A stretch of 5,721 nucleotides of DNA. It comes from Gammaproteobacteria bacterium (GTDB lineage Bacteria; Pseudomonadota; Gammaproteobacteria; GCA-001735895). The DNA is taken from positions 1-5,721 of the forward strand of contig JAASSH010000174.1 in the NCBI GenBank assembly GCA_021767985.1, read 5' to 3'. Shown piece after piece: positions 1 through 5,721 of the stretch; within the stretch, counting starts at the first letter, position 1, and each line of letters starts with the position of its first letter. Made by a program: the position numbers and the translations under genes. Below the pieces are notes generated by a model, which saw nothing but the letters and a program-made list of their open reading frames with translations, was not told where the DNA came from and did not search any database.

Positions 1-1436
1 GAGTGAGACAGATCGGCGATCGTGCGCGCCAGCTTCAATAGCTTGTGATAGCTGCGCGCGCTCAGGCGCAACTTGTCGATTGCCCGCACCAGCATCTGCT
101 CCAGGTTATTGTCGAGCCGGCACGCGTCGAGCAATTGCTGGTTTTCGAGATTTGCGTTGACACAGGACTGCCGCGCCAGTTGCCGTTGGCGCGCGGCGCA
201 AACTCGTTGCCGAACCTGCTCGCTGGTTTCGGCGGGCCCTTTTGTTTCGCTCAGTAGTTCATGGTTAGGCAAACGTCCCAGTTCGATCTGGATATCGATA
301 CGATCGAGCAGGGGTGCCGACAACTTGTTACGGTATCGGCTCAGCTGTTGAGGTGAACAGTCGCAGGTTTTGATCGAATCACAGCCGCCGGGGCAGGGAT
401 TAAGCGCTGCAATAAGCTGAAAATTCGCCGGGAAAACGGCTTTACCAGAGGCTCGCGAAATATGGATTTGCCCGGTTTCCAGCGGTTCTCTGAGCACTTC
501 GATGACGCCGCGCCTGAATTCGGTTAACTCGTCGAGAAACAGTACGCCATTGTGCGCCAGCGATATTTCTCCTGGTTTGGGATTGCCGCCGCCACCGGCC
601 AGAGCGACACCCGATACCGTGTGGTGGGGTGACTGAAAAGGGCGTTCGAGCCAGCTATGCGGATCGACCGGTTGCTGGGAAATCGAACGAATACTGGCAA
701 GGCTCATGGCTTCTTCCTCGCTCATCGGCGGCAGAATCGAGTTCAGGCGCCTGGCCAGCATGCTCTTTCCGGTACCCGGCGGCCCCATCATCAGCATGTG
801 ATGTCCCCCGGCGGCAGCAATCTCGAGGGCTCGTCTGGCCTGATACTGACCGCGAACCTCGGCCAGGTCGAGGCGGTAACACGGCAACTTCGGTTCGGGC
901 AGAGACCCTGCCATCGGCAGGGGCTGGCCACCATTCAGACTGGCGCAGACCTGTGCCAGGGAGTCGCTCAACTGCACCGGTAGATCACGCACCAGCATCG
1001 CCTCGGACGCGTTCTGGCCCGGTATCGTGACAGCCTGGCCGGCTTTCTTGCTCGCAATAAGCGCCGGCAGCAAGCCTTCGATTTTGCGGCACTCGCCGCT
1101 CAGCGCGAGTTCCCCGAAACAGGCTACGTTCCGCAGGCTGGCGATATTGACCTGGCTCGACGCGGCCAGGATTCCCAACGCGATCGACAGATCGTAGCGG
1201 CCTCCTTCCTTGGGTAAATCGGCTGGAGCCAGGTTGACGGTGATTCGCCGTGCCGGAAATTCGAAGCCCGAGTTGATGATTGCCGAGCGGACCCGGTCGC
1301 GCGCTTCACGCACGGCCGTCTCCGGCAGTCCGACCACGGTGAAGGCCGGCAGGCCGCCGGATATGTGTACCTCGACGCACACCTCGGGAGCGTTAATGCC
1401 CAGTTGTGCACGGGTAGTGAGCTGAGTGAGTGACAT
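1..1436 (-). CDS. comM: ComM/YifB family Mg-chelatase-like AAA+ ATPase, C-terminal end cut by window edge
   Basis: Reading the minus strand from the ATG at 1436-1434 gives an open frame of 478 codons with no stop before base 1. The family is usually about 500 residues, so only the last few dozen are missing. The N-terminal third is the ChlI-like domain (QLGINAPEV... GLPETAVREARDRV). The Mg-chelatase AAA+ domain follows: RGQYQARRALEIAAAGGHH at about 195-213, Walker A GPPGTGKS at 218-225, Walker B VLFLDE at 298-303, and ALNPCPGG at 344-351. Cysteines 348, 352, 358 and 360 form the cluster typical of this family. LLDRIDIQIEL near 376-386 leads into the C-terminal domain. ComM is known as a hexameric helicase promoting branch migration during natural transformation; that role is inferred from family membership. 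AGGA at 1447-1444 lies 7 bases before the start. The gene is divergent from the methionine-rich gene. No frameshift or missing motif was seen. Confidence 0.96.
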   Translation of the reverse strand, partial: MSLTQLTTRAQLGINAPEVCVEVHISGGLPAFTVVGLPETAVREARDRVRSAIINSGFEFPARRITVNLAPADLPKEGGRYDLSIALGILAASSQVNIASLRNVACFGELALSGECRKIEGLLPALIASKKAGQAVTIPGQNASEAMLVRDLPVQLSDSLAQVCASLNGGQPLPMAGSLPEPKLPCYRLDLAEVRGQYQARRALEIAAAGGHHMLMMGPPGTGKSMLARRLNSILPPMSEEEAMSLASIRSISQQPVDPHSWLERPFQSPHHTVSGVALAGGGGNPKPGEISLAHNGVLFLDELTEFRRGVIEVLREPLETGQIHISRASGKAVFPANFQLIAALNPCPGGCDSIKTCDCSPQQLSRYRNKLSAPLLDRIDIQIELGRLPNHELLSETKGPAETSEQVRQRVCAARQRQLARQSCVNANLENQQLLDACRLDNNLEQMLVRAIDKLRLSARSYHKLLKLARTIADLSH

Positions 1437-1507
1437 GGCAGCATCCTTTCTGCAGATAAACCAGCCGGTTTACCGGCCGGGCGAACGCTTCCGGCGTTCC
1501 GCGAAGC

Positions 1508-1516
1508 AGTCTAACA
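1508..1516 (-). promoter_or_regulatory. possible extended -10 promoter for comM
   Basis: On the minus strand this reads TGTTAGACT, an extended -10 pattern (TG, one base, then TAGACT, 4 of 6 to TATAAT). It lies about 70 bases upstream of the comM start. No good -35 hexamer sits 16-18 bases further upstream, so the call rests on the TG extension alone. The leader between it and comM can form two small hairpins: arms 1464-1469/1472-1477, and 1483-1488/1494-1499. Confidence 0.25.
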
Positions 1517-1635
1517 CGAAAATCCAGGCAGTTTGCCCGGTACTTTTTACGTTTTACCTTGAAATCATGGGTAACTTACCCGAATGCGCAGCTTATCTAT
1601 CCCCGAAGGAATATTAGTATATTAGGGTTCGTTAA

Positions 1636-1641
1636 TATAAT
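1636..1641 (+). promoter_or_regulatory. likely -10 box for the methionine-rich gene
   Basis: A perfect TATAAT lies in an AT-rich stretch (about 1610-1645), 44 bases before the ATG at 1686. That is a sensible distance for a sigma-70 promoter with a leader of about 35-40 bases. The -35 region is weak: TTAGTA at 1614-1619 matches 3 of 6 with a 16-base spacer. The stretch also contains the short direct repeat ATATTAG (1611-1617) then ATATTAG (1619-1625), just upstream of the -10 box. This could place an activator site there, but that is speculative. Confidence 0.45.
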
Positions 1642-1671
1642 AGTTCGACACTTTAAGATTGAGAACTAACA

Positions 1672-1677
1672 AGGGGG
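1672..1677 (+). promoter_or_regulatory. strong ribosome binding site fixing the start at 1686
   Basis: AGGGGG, 8 bases before the ATG at 1686, is a strong Shine-Dalgarno sequence. It decides the start: an in-frame TTG at 1659 would add nine charged residues before the signal peptide and has no such site in front of it. Confidence 0.7.
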
Positions 1678-1685
1678 ACTACGTT

Positions 1686-2369
1686 ATGAGTATTAAACGA
1701 TTACTGGCGGTAGTTTCAGCTTCCGCGCTGGCCTTTACCGTCGCTATTGCCAGTTCGGTATCATTTGCCAACGAAGAAGCGGTAAATCCGTCCGAACACA
1801 AGTTTGAACTTGCCAAGCAGTATTACGGCCAGTGCACCGATACCGACAGCTCGCAGTTCGACGCGATCCGGCCTCAGCTCAAGGCGTTCACCGATATGGA
1901 AATCATGGCTGAAACCATGGCCGACCCGGCAAAATTCGCCAGGTTGATGGCGGTCGTCAACGACCCGCGCACCATTCATGTTATGACCAAGTGCGCCACC
2001 GAACCGGTCATGTGGGATACCTGGATGAGCGGCATGACGGATTTCAACAAGATGAGCCGTGCGATGGGTCACTTCATGAATCCGAACATGTACATGCAGT
2101 GGATGATGGCGCCGATGAATCCCGCGATGTACCAGCCAATGATGCAAATGGCCGATCCTGCCTACTACACCCGCTGGATGAACGCGATGATGAATCCGGT
2201 TTTCTACCAGCCGATCACGTCGCTGGCTGATCCCAACTGGTATACCCCCCGAATCAACTGGATGATGAACCCGCAGTCTATGCAACCGATGTTCAACATG
2301 ATGAACATGGGCGGTTACTTCGCCCCGGTGCCTGCAACTGGAAGCCAGGCAGCAGCGCCTGCAAACTAG
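1686..2369 (+). CDS. exported methionine-rich repeat protein of unknown function
   Basis: The product is 227 residues and I do not recognise a named family. Residues 1-28 form a clear Sec signal peptide: MSIKR, a hydrophobic core, then SFA followed by NEE, with probable cleavage after A28. The mature chain should therefore be periplasmic or outer-surface. It has about 30 methionines in 199 residues, many tyrosines and tryptophans, and only two cysteines (C50, C103). From residue 131 to 205 it consists of alternating 13- and 12-residue units that begin MNP or ADP, followed by an aromatic and then Met-rich positions: 131-143, 144-155, 156-168, 169-180, 181-193, 194-205. Weaker units can be traced back to ADPAKFARLMAVV at 79-91. 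The C-terminus is Ala/Pro-rich. Met-rich periplasmic segments can bind Cu(I) or Ag(I), but no canonical copper-protein fold is visible, so a metal role is only a hypothesis. The DUF2892 gene lies 62 bases downstream on the same strand. Confidence 0.87.
   Translation: MSIKRLLAVVSASALAFTVAIASSVSFANEEAVNPSEHKFELAKQYYGQCTDTDSSQFDAIRPQLKAFTDMEIMAETMADPAKFARLMAVVNDPRTIHVMTKCATEPVMWDTWMSGMTDFNKMSRAMGHFMNPNMYMQWMMAPMNPAMYQPMMQMADPAYYTRWMNAMMNPVFYQPITSLADPNWYTPRINWMMNPQSMQPMFNMMNMGGYFAPVPATGSQAAAPAN
1920..2300 (+). repeat. diverged tandem repeats encoding 12/13-residue units (75-bp super-period)
   Basis: Inside the methionine-rich gene, the pattern ATG-AA(T/C)-CC or GC(C/T)-GAT-CC recurs at 2076, 2115, 2151, 2190, 2226 and 2265. 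The spacing alternates 39, 36, 39, 36, 39 bases. A 13-residue plus 12-residue pair therefore makes a 75-base super-unit, present three times and followed by a degenerate start (MNMGGY). Older, weaker units extend back to about 1920. The copies differ at many bases, so this is an old protein repeat under selection and not a recent DNA slippage array. Confidence 0.75.
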
Positions 2370-2379
2370 GACGTAAATT

Positions 2380-2408
2380 CTGGCGCGGTATATAATATAC
2401 CGCGCCAG
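2380..2408. repeat. perfect 29-bp palindrome between the methionine-rich and DUF2892 genes
   Basis: Bases 2380-2393 are the exact reverse complement of 2395-2408 around one central base. As RNA this gives a 13-bp stem with a TAA loop. The outer part of each arm is GC-rich (CTGGCGCGG) and the inner part is alternating AT. There is no T-run on either side, so a standard intrinsic terminator is doubtful. It could be a transcript-processing or stabilising hairpin between two co-transcribed genes, a partial terminator, or an operator. The centre also contains TATAAT (2391-2396), which could serve as a -10 box for the downstream gene, though no -35 is evident. Confidence 0.85.
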
Positions 2409-2431
2409 TTCAAACTCGACAGGAACAAGCC

Positions 2432-2638
2432 ATGAAACCAAACATGGGAACCTTAGACAGGGTAATCCGGGCGATTGTCGGCATAGCGTTGATCGCAGCC
2501 TTCCCGCTCGGTCTTTTGCAGGGAACCATCGGCATGATTGCCCTGGTTGTGGGCGTAGTGTTGCTAATCACTGCCGCGCTGCGCTGGTGTCCGCCTTACT
2601 CGCTGCTCGGGATCAACACCGGCGCCAAAGACGGCTAA
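2432..2638 (+). CDS. small DUF2892 (YgaP-like transmembrane domain) inner-membrane protein
   Basis: The product is 68 residues, close to the normal length for stand-alone DUF2892 proteins. It opens with the family signature KPNMGTLDRVIRAIVG. Two membrane helices follow, at about residues 11-29 and 32-50, and then RWCPPYSLLGIN (51-62), matching the family's CPxYxLLG tail. Many members carry a second cysteine two residues after this point (NTC); here it is Gly64, leaving only C53. In E. coli YgaP this domain is fused to a rhodanese that handles sulfur or thiosulfate; no rhodanese is present here and the function of single-domain members is not established. AGGA at 2421-2424 lies 7 bases before the ATG. 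The gene probably shares a transcript with the methionine-rich gene, unless the palindrome between them terminates transcription. Confidence 0.93.
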   Translation: MKPNMGTLDRVIRAIVGIALIAAFPLGLLQGTIGMIALVVGVVLLITAALRWCPPYSLLGINTGAKDG

Positions 2639-2683
2639 TCCGTTACTTCCCGATATGGGGTATTGGTCTGATCGTTTCGACCG

Positions 2684-2929
2684 TTACTCCGGCGTTTTCT
2701 CCAGTTCCTTCAGTCGCGCCTCGATCGCTTCGAGCTTCTCCCGGGTGCGCGCCAGCACCCGCGCCTGTATATCAAACTCTTCTCGACTGACCATTTCGTA
2801 ATTGGCAAGCTGCTGCTGTAGCAGGCTTTTCAGGCGCGCGTCGAAGTCGGCCTTGGTCTGCTGTAAACCGGGTGGCAGCAGTTCGTTGATCTTGTCGGAT
2901 AACCGGTTGATCATCTGATTATCAATCAT
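2684..2929 (-). CDS. ubiK: UbiK (BMFP/YqiC family) ubiquinone biosynthesis accessory factor
   Basis: The product is 81 residues. It matches the family from its first residues (MIDNQMINRLSDKINELLPPG) through the signature VSREEFDIQ at 47-55 and VLARTREKLEAIEARLKELE at about 58-77, which is a coiled coil. UbiK is known to form a complex with UbiJ and to assist aerobic ubiquinone synthesis, with an amphipathic N-terminal region that contacts membrane lipids. The start at 2929 is chosen because the family begins with MID. An in-frame ATG at 2968 would add 13 residues, lies inside the inverted repeat, and has no family support. The ribosome site is weak (GGGG about 5 bases upstream). The gene is divergent from glnK and convergent with the DUF2892 gene, with a 45-base gap between the two 3' ends. 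Confidence 0.93.
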   Translation of the reverse strand: MIDNQMINRLSDKINELLPPGLQQTKADFDARLKSLLQQQLANYEMVSREEFDIQARVLARTREKLEAIEARLKELEKTPE

Positions 2930-2955
2930 AAAAGCCCCAAAATAGTGCAATAAAC

Positions 2956-3412
<457 letters not shown>

Positions 3413-3421
3413 GAGATCACC

Positions 3422-4669
3422 ATGGAAAACGAGATTTTTCAGTTACAGTACGCACTCGATACGTTTTATTTTCTCGTCTGTGGCGCTTTGGTCATGTGGA
3501 TGGCCGCCGGCTTTGCGATGCTCGAGGCTGGCCTGGTGCGGTCCAAGAATACGACCGAGATCCTGACCAAGAACGTTGCACTGTTCGCTGTCGCCTGCAC
3601 CATGTACATGGTTTGCGGCTATTCGATCATGTATGGCGGGGGGGATTTCACGATGTTCCTGTCGGGCATTATGGGTGACGGCGTCGCCGGTGCCGAAGAG
3701 CCGGCCGCCTACGCGCCATCGGCAGACTTCTACTTCCAGGTCGTTTTCGTCGCGACCGAGATGTAAATCTTATCGGGCGCGGTCGCAGAGCGCATGAAGT
3801 TGTGGGCATTCCTGGTTTTCGCCGTTGTCATGACCGGCGTGATATACCCGCTGGAGGGTAGCTGGACCTGGGGAGGCATGCCGGTTTTTGGTATGTACAC
3901 GCTAGGCGACCTCGGCTTCTCCGACTTCGCCGGGTCCGGTATCGTACACATGGCGGGTGCGGCCGCGGCGCTGGCGGGTGTAATCCTGCTCGGTGCTCGT
4001 AAAGGTAAATACGGCAAGGACGGCCAGGTGTACGCGATCCCTGGTGCTAACCTGCCGCTGGCCACGCTCGGCACCTTCATCCTGTGGCTGGGCTGGTTCG
4101 GCTTTAACGGTGGTTCCGTGCTGGCTACCGCGTCGGTCGAGAGCGCCAACGCGGTCGCTATCGTCTTCATGAATACCAACGCGGCGGCGGCGGGCGGCCT
4201 GATCGCTGCGATGATTCTCGCGCGTATCATGTTCGGCAAGGCCGATTTGACGATGGCGTTAAACGGTGCGCTGGCCGGCCTCGTGGCGATTACCGCGGAG
4301 CCGTCGACGCCGACACCGCTGCTAGCCACGATCTTCGGTGCTGCCGGCGGTGTGCTGGTCGTGTTCAGCATCGTCACCCTGGACAAGCTCAAGATCGACG
4401 ATCCGGTGGGTGCGATCTCGGTGCACGGCGTAGTCGGTCTGCTCGGTTTGCTGCTGGTGCCGATAACCAATGATGGTTCCAGCTTCTCCGGTCAGATTAT
4501 CGGTGCGCTGACGATTTTCGTCTGGGTATTTGCCGCCAGTTTCGTGACCTGGCTCGTAATCAAGACGGTCATGGGCATTCGTGTCAGCGAGGAAGACGAG
4601 TACGACGGCGTCGATCTCTCCGAGTGCGGAATGGAAGCCTACCCCGAGTTTACCAACGCCACCACCTGA
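3422..4669 (+). pseudogene. amtB: ammonium transporter AmtB, interrupted by one in-frame TAA at codon 115
   Basis: The frame encodes a 415-codon Amt transporter. It opens with MENEIFQLQYALDTFYF and has no signal peptide, as in the Amt subtype I associate with marine proteobacteria. At 3764-3766 a TAA stands between VVFVATEM and ILSGAVAERMKLW. The same frame then continues without any shift to 4669. Family features lie on both sides: FAMLEAGLVRSKN near 31-43, DFAGSGIVH with Asp168 and pore His176, NGALAGLVAIT near 281-291, and DDPVGAISVHGVVG with the second pore His335. AGGAG at 3411-3415 overlaps the glnK stop and sits 6 bases before the ATG. Standard gene calling would give two pieces: 3422-3766 (114 residues, first helices) and 3794-4669 (291 residues from an internal ATG with no convincing ribosome site). 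The interruption may be a nonsense mutation, a base-calling error or readthrough; the intact flanks argue that it is recent or artefactual. Confidence 0.9.
3764..3766 (+). other. in-frame TAA inside amtB
   Basis: The codons read GTC GCG ACC GAG ATG TAA ATC TTA TCG GGC. From memory of the family, a Ser is expected after AT-x-M in this stretch (ATxMSIxSGAVAER). TCA to TAA is one substitution. The reading frame is unchanged across it: 3422 and 3794 differ by 372 bases, exactly 124 codons. The genes here use TAA, TAG and TGA as ordinary stops (TAA for ubiK and DUF2892, TAG for glnK, TGA for amtB and ycgL), so a variant genetic code is not a good explanation. Confidence 0.9.
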
Positions 4670-4681
4670 TCCTGGCAAAAT

Positions 4682-4711
4682 GGGGCCGGCAACTGCCGGC
4701 CCCGCTTTCTG
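4682..4711 (+). terminator. intrinsic terminator after amtB
   Basis: GGGGCCGGC at 4682-4690 pairs with GCCGGCCCC at 4695-4703 around the loop AACT, giving a very stable 9-bp GC stem. It starts 13 bases after the amtB TGA. The tail GCTTTCTGTG is only moderately T-rich. The position at the end of the glnK-amtB operon, and the separate gene starting at 4750, support a terminator role. Confidence 0.75.
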
Positions 4712-4749
4712 TGTGCTAACATGCGCCTGATCCAAGAAAGCTATATGCC

Positions 4750-5019
4750 ATGTTGTGCCACATCTACCGCAGTAATCTCAAGCTCGACACCTACCTTTAC
4801 CTGATCGACAAGGACGATTTTTCGGTGATTCCGCAGGAACTGTTGCGCGTATTCGGGCCTCCCGAATTCAGCTTCAGCTTCGATTTGACGGAGGAACGCA
4901 AGCTCGCCAAGGAAGACGCCTCCGAGGTAATAGAAAACCTCGAAACCCAGGGCTATCATCTGCAGCTGCAGGACGACGAGCTCATCGAGGAAATGCTCGC
5001 CCGCAAGGCCATTAATTGA
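4750..5019 (+). CDS. YcgL domain-containing protein
   Basis: The product is 89 residues with the YcgL family pattern: an N-terminal CHIYRSNLKLDTYLYL strand-turn-strand, DDFSVIPQELLRVFGPP at 22-38, DLTEERKLAKEDASEVIENLETQGYHLQL at 45-73, and a short acidic tail. The family is a small conserved gammaproteobacterial alpha/beta domain of unknown biochemical role. E. coli and Pseudomonas members are a little longer (roughly 95-108 residues), so the tail here is somewhat short, and its TGA lies inside the left arm of a perfect inverted repeat. The ribosome site is poor (AAGAAAG at 4734-4740, about 9 bases upstream). An ATG at 4745 is in another frame and is not used. Transcription probably starts in the 45 bases after the amtB terminator stem, although no clear promoter was found. 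Confidence 0.92.
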   Translation: MLCHIYRSNLKLDTYLYLIDKDDFSVIPQELLRVFGPPEFSFSFDLTEERKLAKEDASEVIENLETQGYHLQLQDDELIEEMLARKAIN

Positions 5020-5069
5020 CGACTAGTACCGAATCCTGTAACTCATACAGGATTCGGTACTAGTCGTCA
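5017..5069. repeat. perfect 24-bp inverted repeat with 5-base loop at the ycgL end
   Basis: Bases 5017-5040 are the exact reverse complement of 5046-5069, with loop ACTCA at 5041-5045. The left arm begins with the ycgL TGA, and the right arm ends where a second hairpin begins. It lies between convergent genes (ycgL plus, FAD oxidase minus). A 24-bp perfect stem is longer than typical intrinsic terminators, and neither side has a T-run. It may be a bidirectional transcription barrier or a miniature dispersed element of REP or MITE type. Confidence 0.9.
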
Positions 5070-5101
5070 TCCCGGAAAGTGCGGTAGCACTTATCCGGGA
5101 T
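5069..5101. repeat. second hairpin, GTCATCCCGG-type imperfect palindrome
   Basis: ATCCCGGA (5069-5076) pairs with TCCGGGAT (5094-5101), and AAGTGC (5077-5082) pairs with GCACTT (5087-5092) around the loop GGTA. One unpaired A at 5093 is the only break in the 14-bp stem. It directly follows the 24-bp inverted repeat, sharing base 5069. Palindromes with a GTCATCCCGG edge and a TCCGGGATC edge are, from memory, common intergenic dispersed repeats in proteobacteria, which suggests that this is one copy of a family. It may also act in termination for the oxidase gene ending at 5156. The remaining bases 5102-5155 show nothing further. Confidence 0.75.
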
Positions 5102-5155
5102 CTCCCAACCCACCGTCGATGGCCGCCGCAGCGTGAGCGTTCTGCTGCGATCTAC

Positions 5156-5721
5156 CTAGAACCGATCGCGCAACGCGTAATAAGTCATGCCGAGCACCAG
5201 TCCCGGCCAGCGCAGCAGGTCACCGCCCGGGAAGCTGCGTGTCGGAATCCTGCCGAACAGGTCGAATTTTTCCGCTTCGCCCGACAGCGCCTCGGCAATC
5301 AGTTTGCCGGCCAGCGACGCCAGCGCCACTCCCTGGCCCGAGTAGCCCTGGGCGTAGTAAATGCCGTGGCCGAGGCGGCCGAAATGCGGCATTCGATTGA
5401 GCGTCACCGCGAGCGTACCGCCCCAGGCGTAGTCGATGCGGGTATCGGCCAATTGCGGGTAAACCTGCAACATTGGCTTGCGCACGAAACTGGCGATATC
5501 GGCCGGAAAATTTTGGCGGTAGTTTTCCCCGCCACCGAACAGCATTCGCTTGTCTGCCGAAAGCCGATAATAGTTGACTACGAAACGCGAGTCGGCAATC
5601 GCCACATCGCGCGGGTTGATTTCGTCAAGCTGCGACGCGCTCAGGGGTTCGGTCGCAATGACGAAGTTATTGATCGGCATGATCTTGCCGGCGACCCTTC
5701 TTTCCAGCTTGCCGAGGTAAC
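5156..5721 (-). CDS. FAD-dependent amine/amino-acid oxidase (DadA/PuuB-like), C-terminal part; N-terminus beyond the window
   Basis: Reading the minus strand, the frame is already open at base 5721 (YLGKLERRVAGKI before an internal Met at 5680) and ends at TAG 5158-5156, giving 187 full residues. Starting at 5680 would be wrong: the upstream codons continue the family sequence, and MPINNFVIATEPL is an internal block of these proteins. Family features are a substrate-domain strand, WGGTLAVTLNRMPHFGRL with WGG near fragment residue 99, and YYAQGYSGQGVALASLAGKLIAEA near 121-144, the C-terminal FAD-contacting segment. The Rossmann GxGxxG is not in the window. DAO-superfamily members oxidise D-amino acids, gamma-glutamylputrescine, sarcosine or related amines; the substrate cannot be told from this part. 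The C-terminus appears complete. It is convergent with ycgL. Confidence 0.92.
   Translation of the reverse strand, partial: YLGKLERRVAGKIMPINNFVIATEPLSASQLDEINPRDVAIADSRFVVNYYRLSADKRMLFGGGENYRQNFPADIASFVRKPMLQVYPQLADTRIDYAWGGTLAVTLNRMPHFGRLGHGIYYAQGYSGQGVALASLAGKLIAEALSGEAEKFDLFGRIPTRSFPGGDLLRWPGLVLGMTYYALRDRF

Noticed and set aside
629..1030. 133-codon plus-strand open frame
   Set aside because: It is antisense to the conserved ComM ATPase domain, is Arg/Ser/Pro-rich, and has no domain or ribosome site of its own.
1426..1617. 63-codon plus-strand open frame in the comM upstream region
   Set aside because: It overlaps the comM start codon on the other strand, has no good ribosome site and no family resemblance; it is most likely leader or promoter DNA.
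1659..1685. TTG at 1659 as an earlier start for the methionine-rich gene
   Set aside because: The strong AGGGGG lies after this TTG and serves the ATG at 1686, which begins a normal signal peptide.
1761..2441. 226-codon minus-strand open frame rich in His and Arg
   Set aside because: It is the antisense of the methionine-rich gene: ATG codons read as CAT (His) on the other strand. The plus frame has a signal peptide, strong ribosome site and protein repeats, so the minus frame is a shadow.
3764..3766. Variant genetic code or programmed amino-acid insertion at TAA
   Set aside because: Other genes in the window use TAA as an ordinary stop, and TAA is not the codon used for selenocysteine or pyrrolysine. 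Mutation or base error is simpler.
3730..4470. 246-codon minus-strand open frame opposite amtB
   Set aside because: It lies entirely antisense to well-conserved amtB sequence and has low-complexity Ala/Pro/Ser content with no recognisable domain.
5017..5101. CRISPR repeats or a tRNA-like structure
   Set aside because: There is no repeat-spacer periodicity and no cloverleaf; the two hairpins explain the whole stretch.

Overview
The window looks like chromosomal DNA of a gammaproteobacterium, probably marine or aquatic. The gene set (ComM, UbiK, GlnK, AmtB, a YcgL-domain protein and a DadA/PuuB-like oxidase) and the moderately GC-rich, GC3-biased coding sequence fit that group. The AmtB sequence resembles the signal-peptide-less Amt subtype that I associate with marine proteobacteria. 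All protein assignments are from recognising the translated sequence; no database search was run.

Layout, left to right. Bases 1-1436 (minus strand) hold comM, complete at its start and cut at its C-terminal end by the window edge. Bases 1437-1685 are a divergent promoter region. Bases 1686-2369 (plus) encode an exported methionine-rich protein built from alternating 12- and 13-residue repeats. A perfect 29-bp palindrome separates it from a small two-helix membrane protein with a DUF2892/YgaP-like domain (2432-2638). ubiK follows on the minus strand (2684-2929). The divergent ubiK/glnK region carries a 33-bp inverted repeat containing a near-consensus NtrC site. The nitrogen-sensing operon glnK-amtB (3074-4669) comes next and ends in an intrinsic terminator. 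amtB is interrupted by one in-frame TAA at codon 115, while the frame on both sides is well conserved. A YcgL-domain gene (4750-5019) ends inside a perfect 24-bp inverted repeat that abuts a second hairpin. The minus-strand 3' part of an FAD-dependent amine/amino-acid oxidase gene (5156-5721) runs off the right edge.

How the genes relate. GlnK and AmtB form the classic ammonium-sensing pair, in which PII binds and blocks the transporter; here the transporter frame is broken, or is decoded past a stop. From memory, comM, ubiK, glnK and amtB are neighbours in Pseudomonas-type genomes. The methionine-rich gene and the DUF2892 gene, on the opposite strand to comM and ubiK, therefore look like an accessory pair placed inside a conserved neighbourhood.

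The most notable items are the single-codon interruption of amtB, the methionine-rich repeat protein of unknown function with its small membrane partner, the NtrC-like palindrome, and the double hairpin at the ycgL end. No RNA genes, CRISPR arrays, insertion sequences or phage genes were seen.
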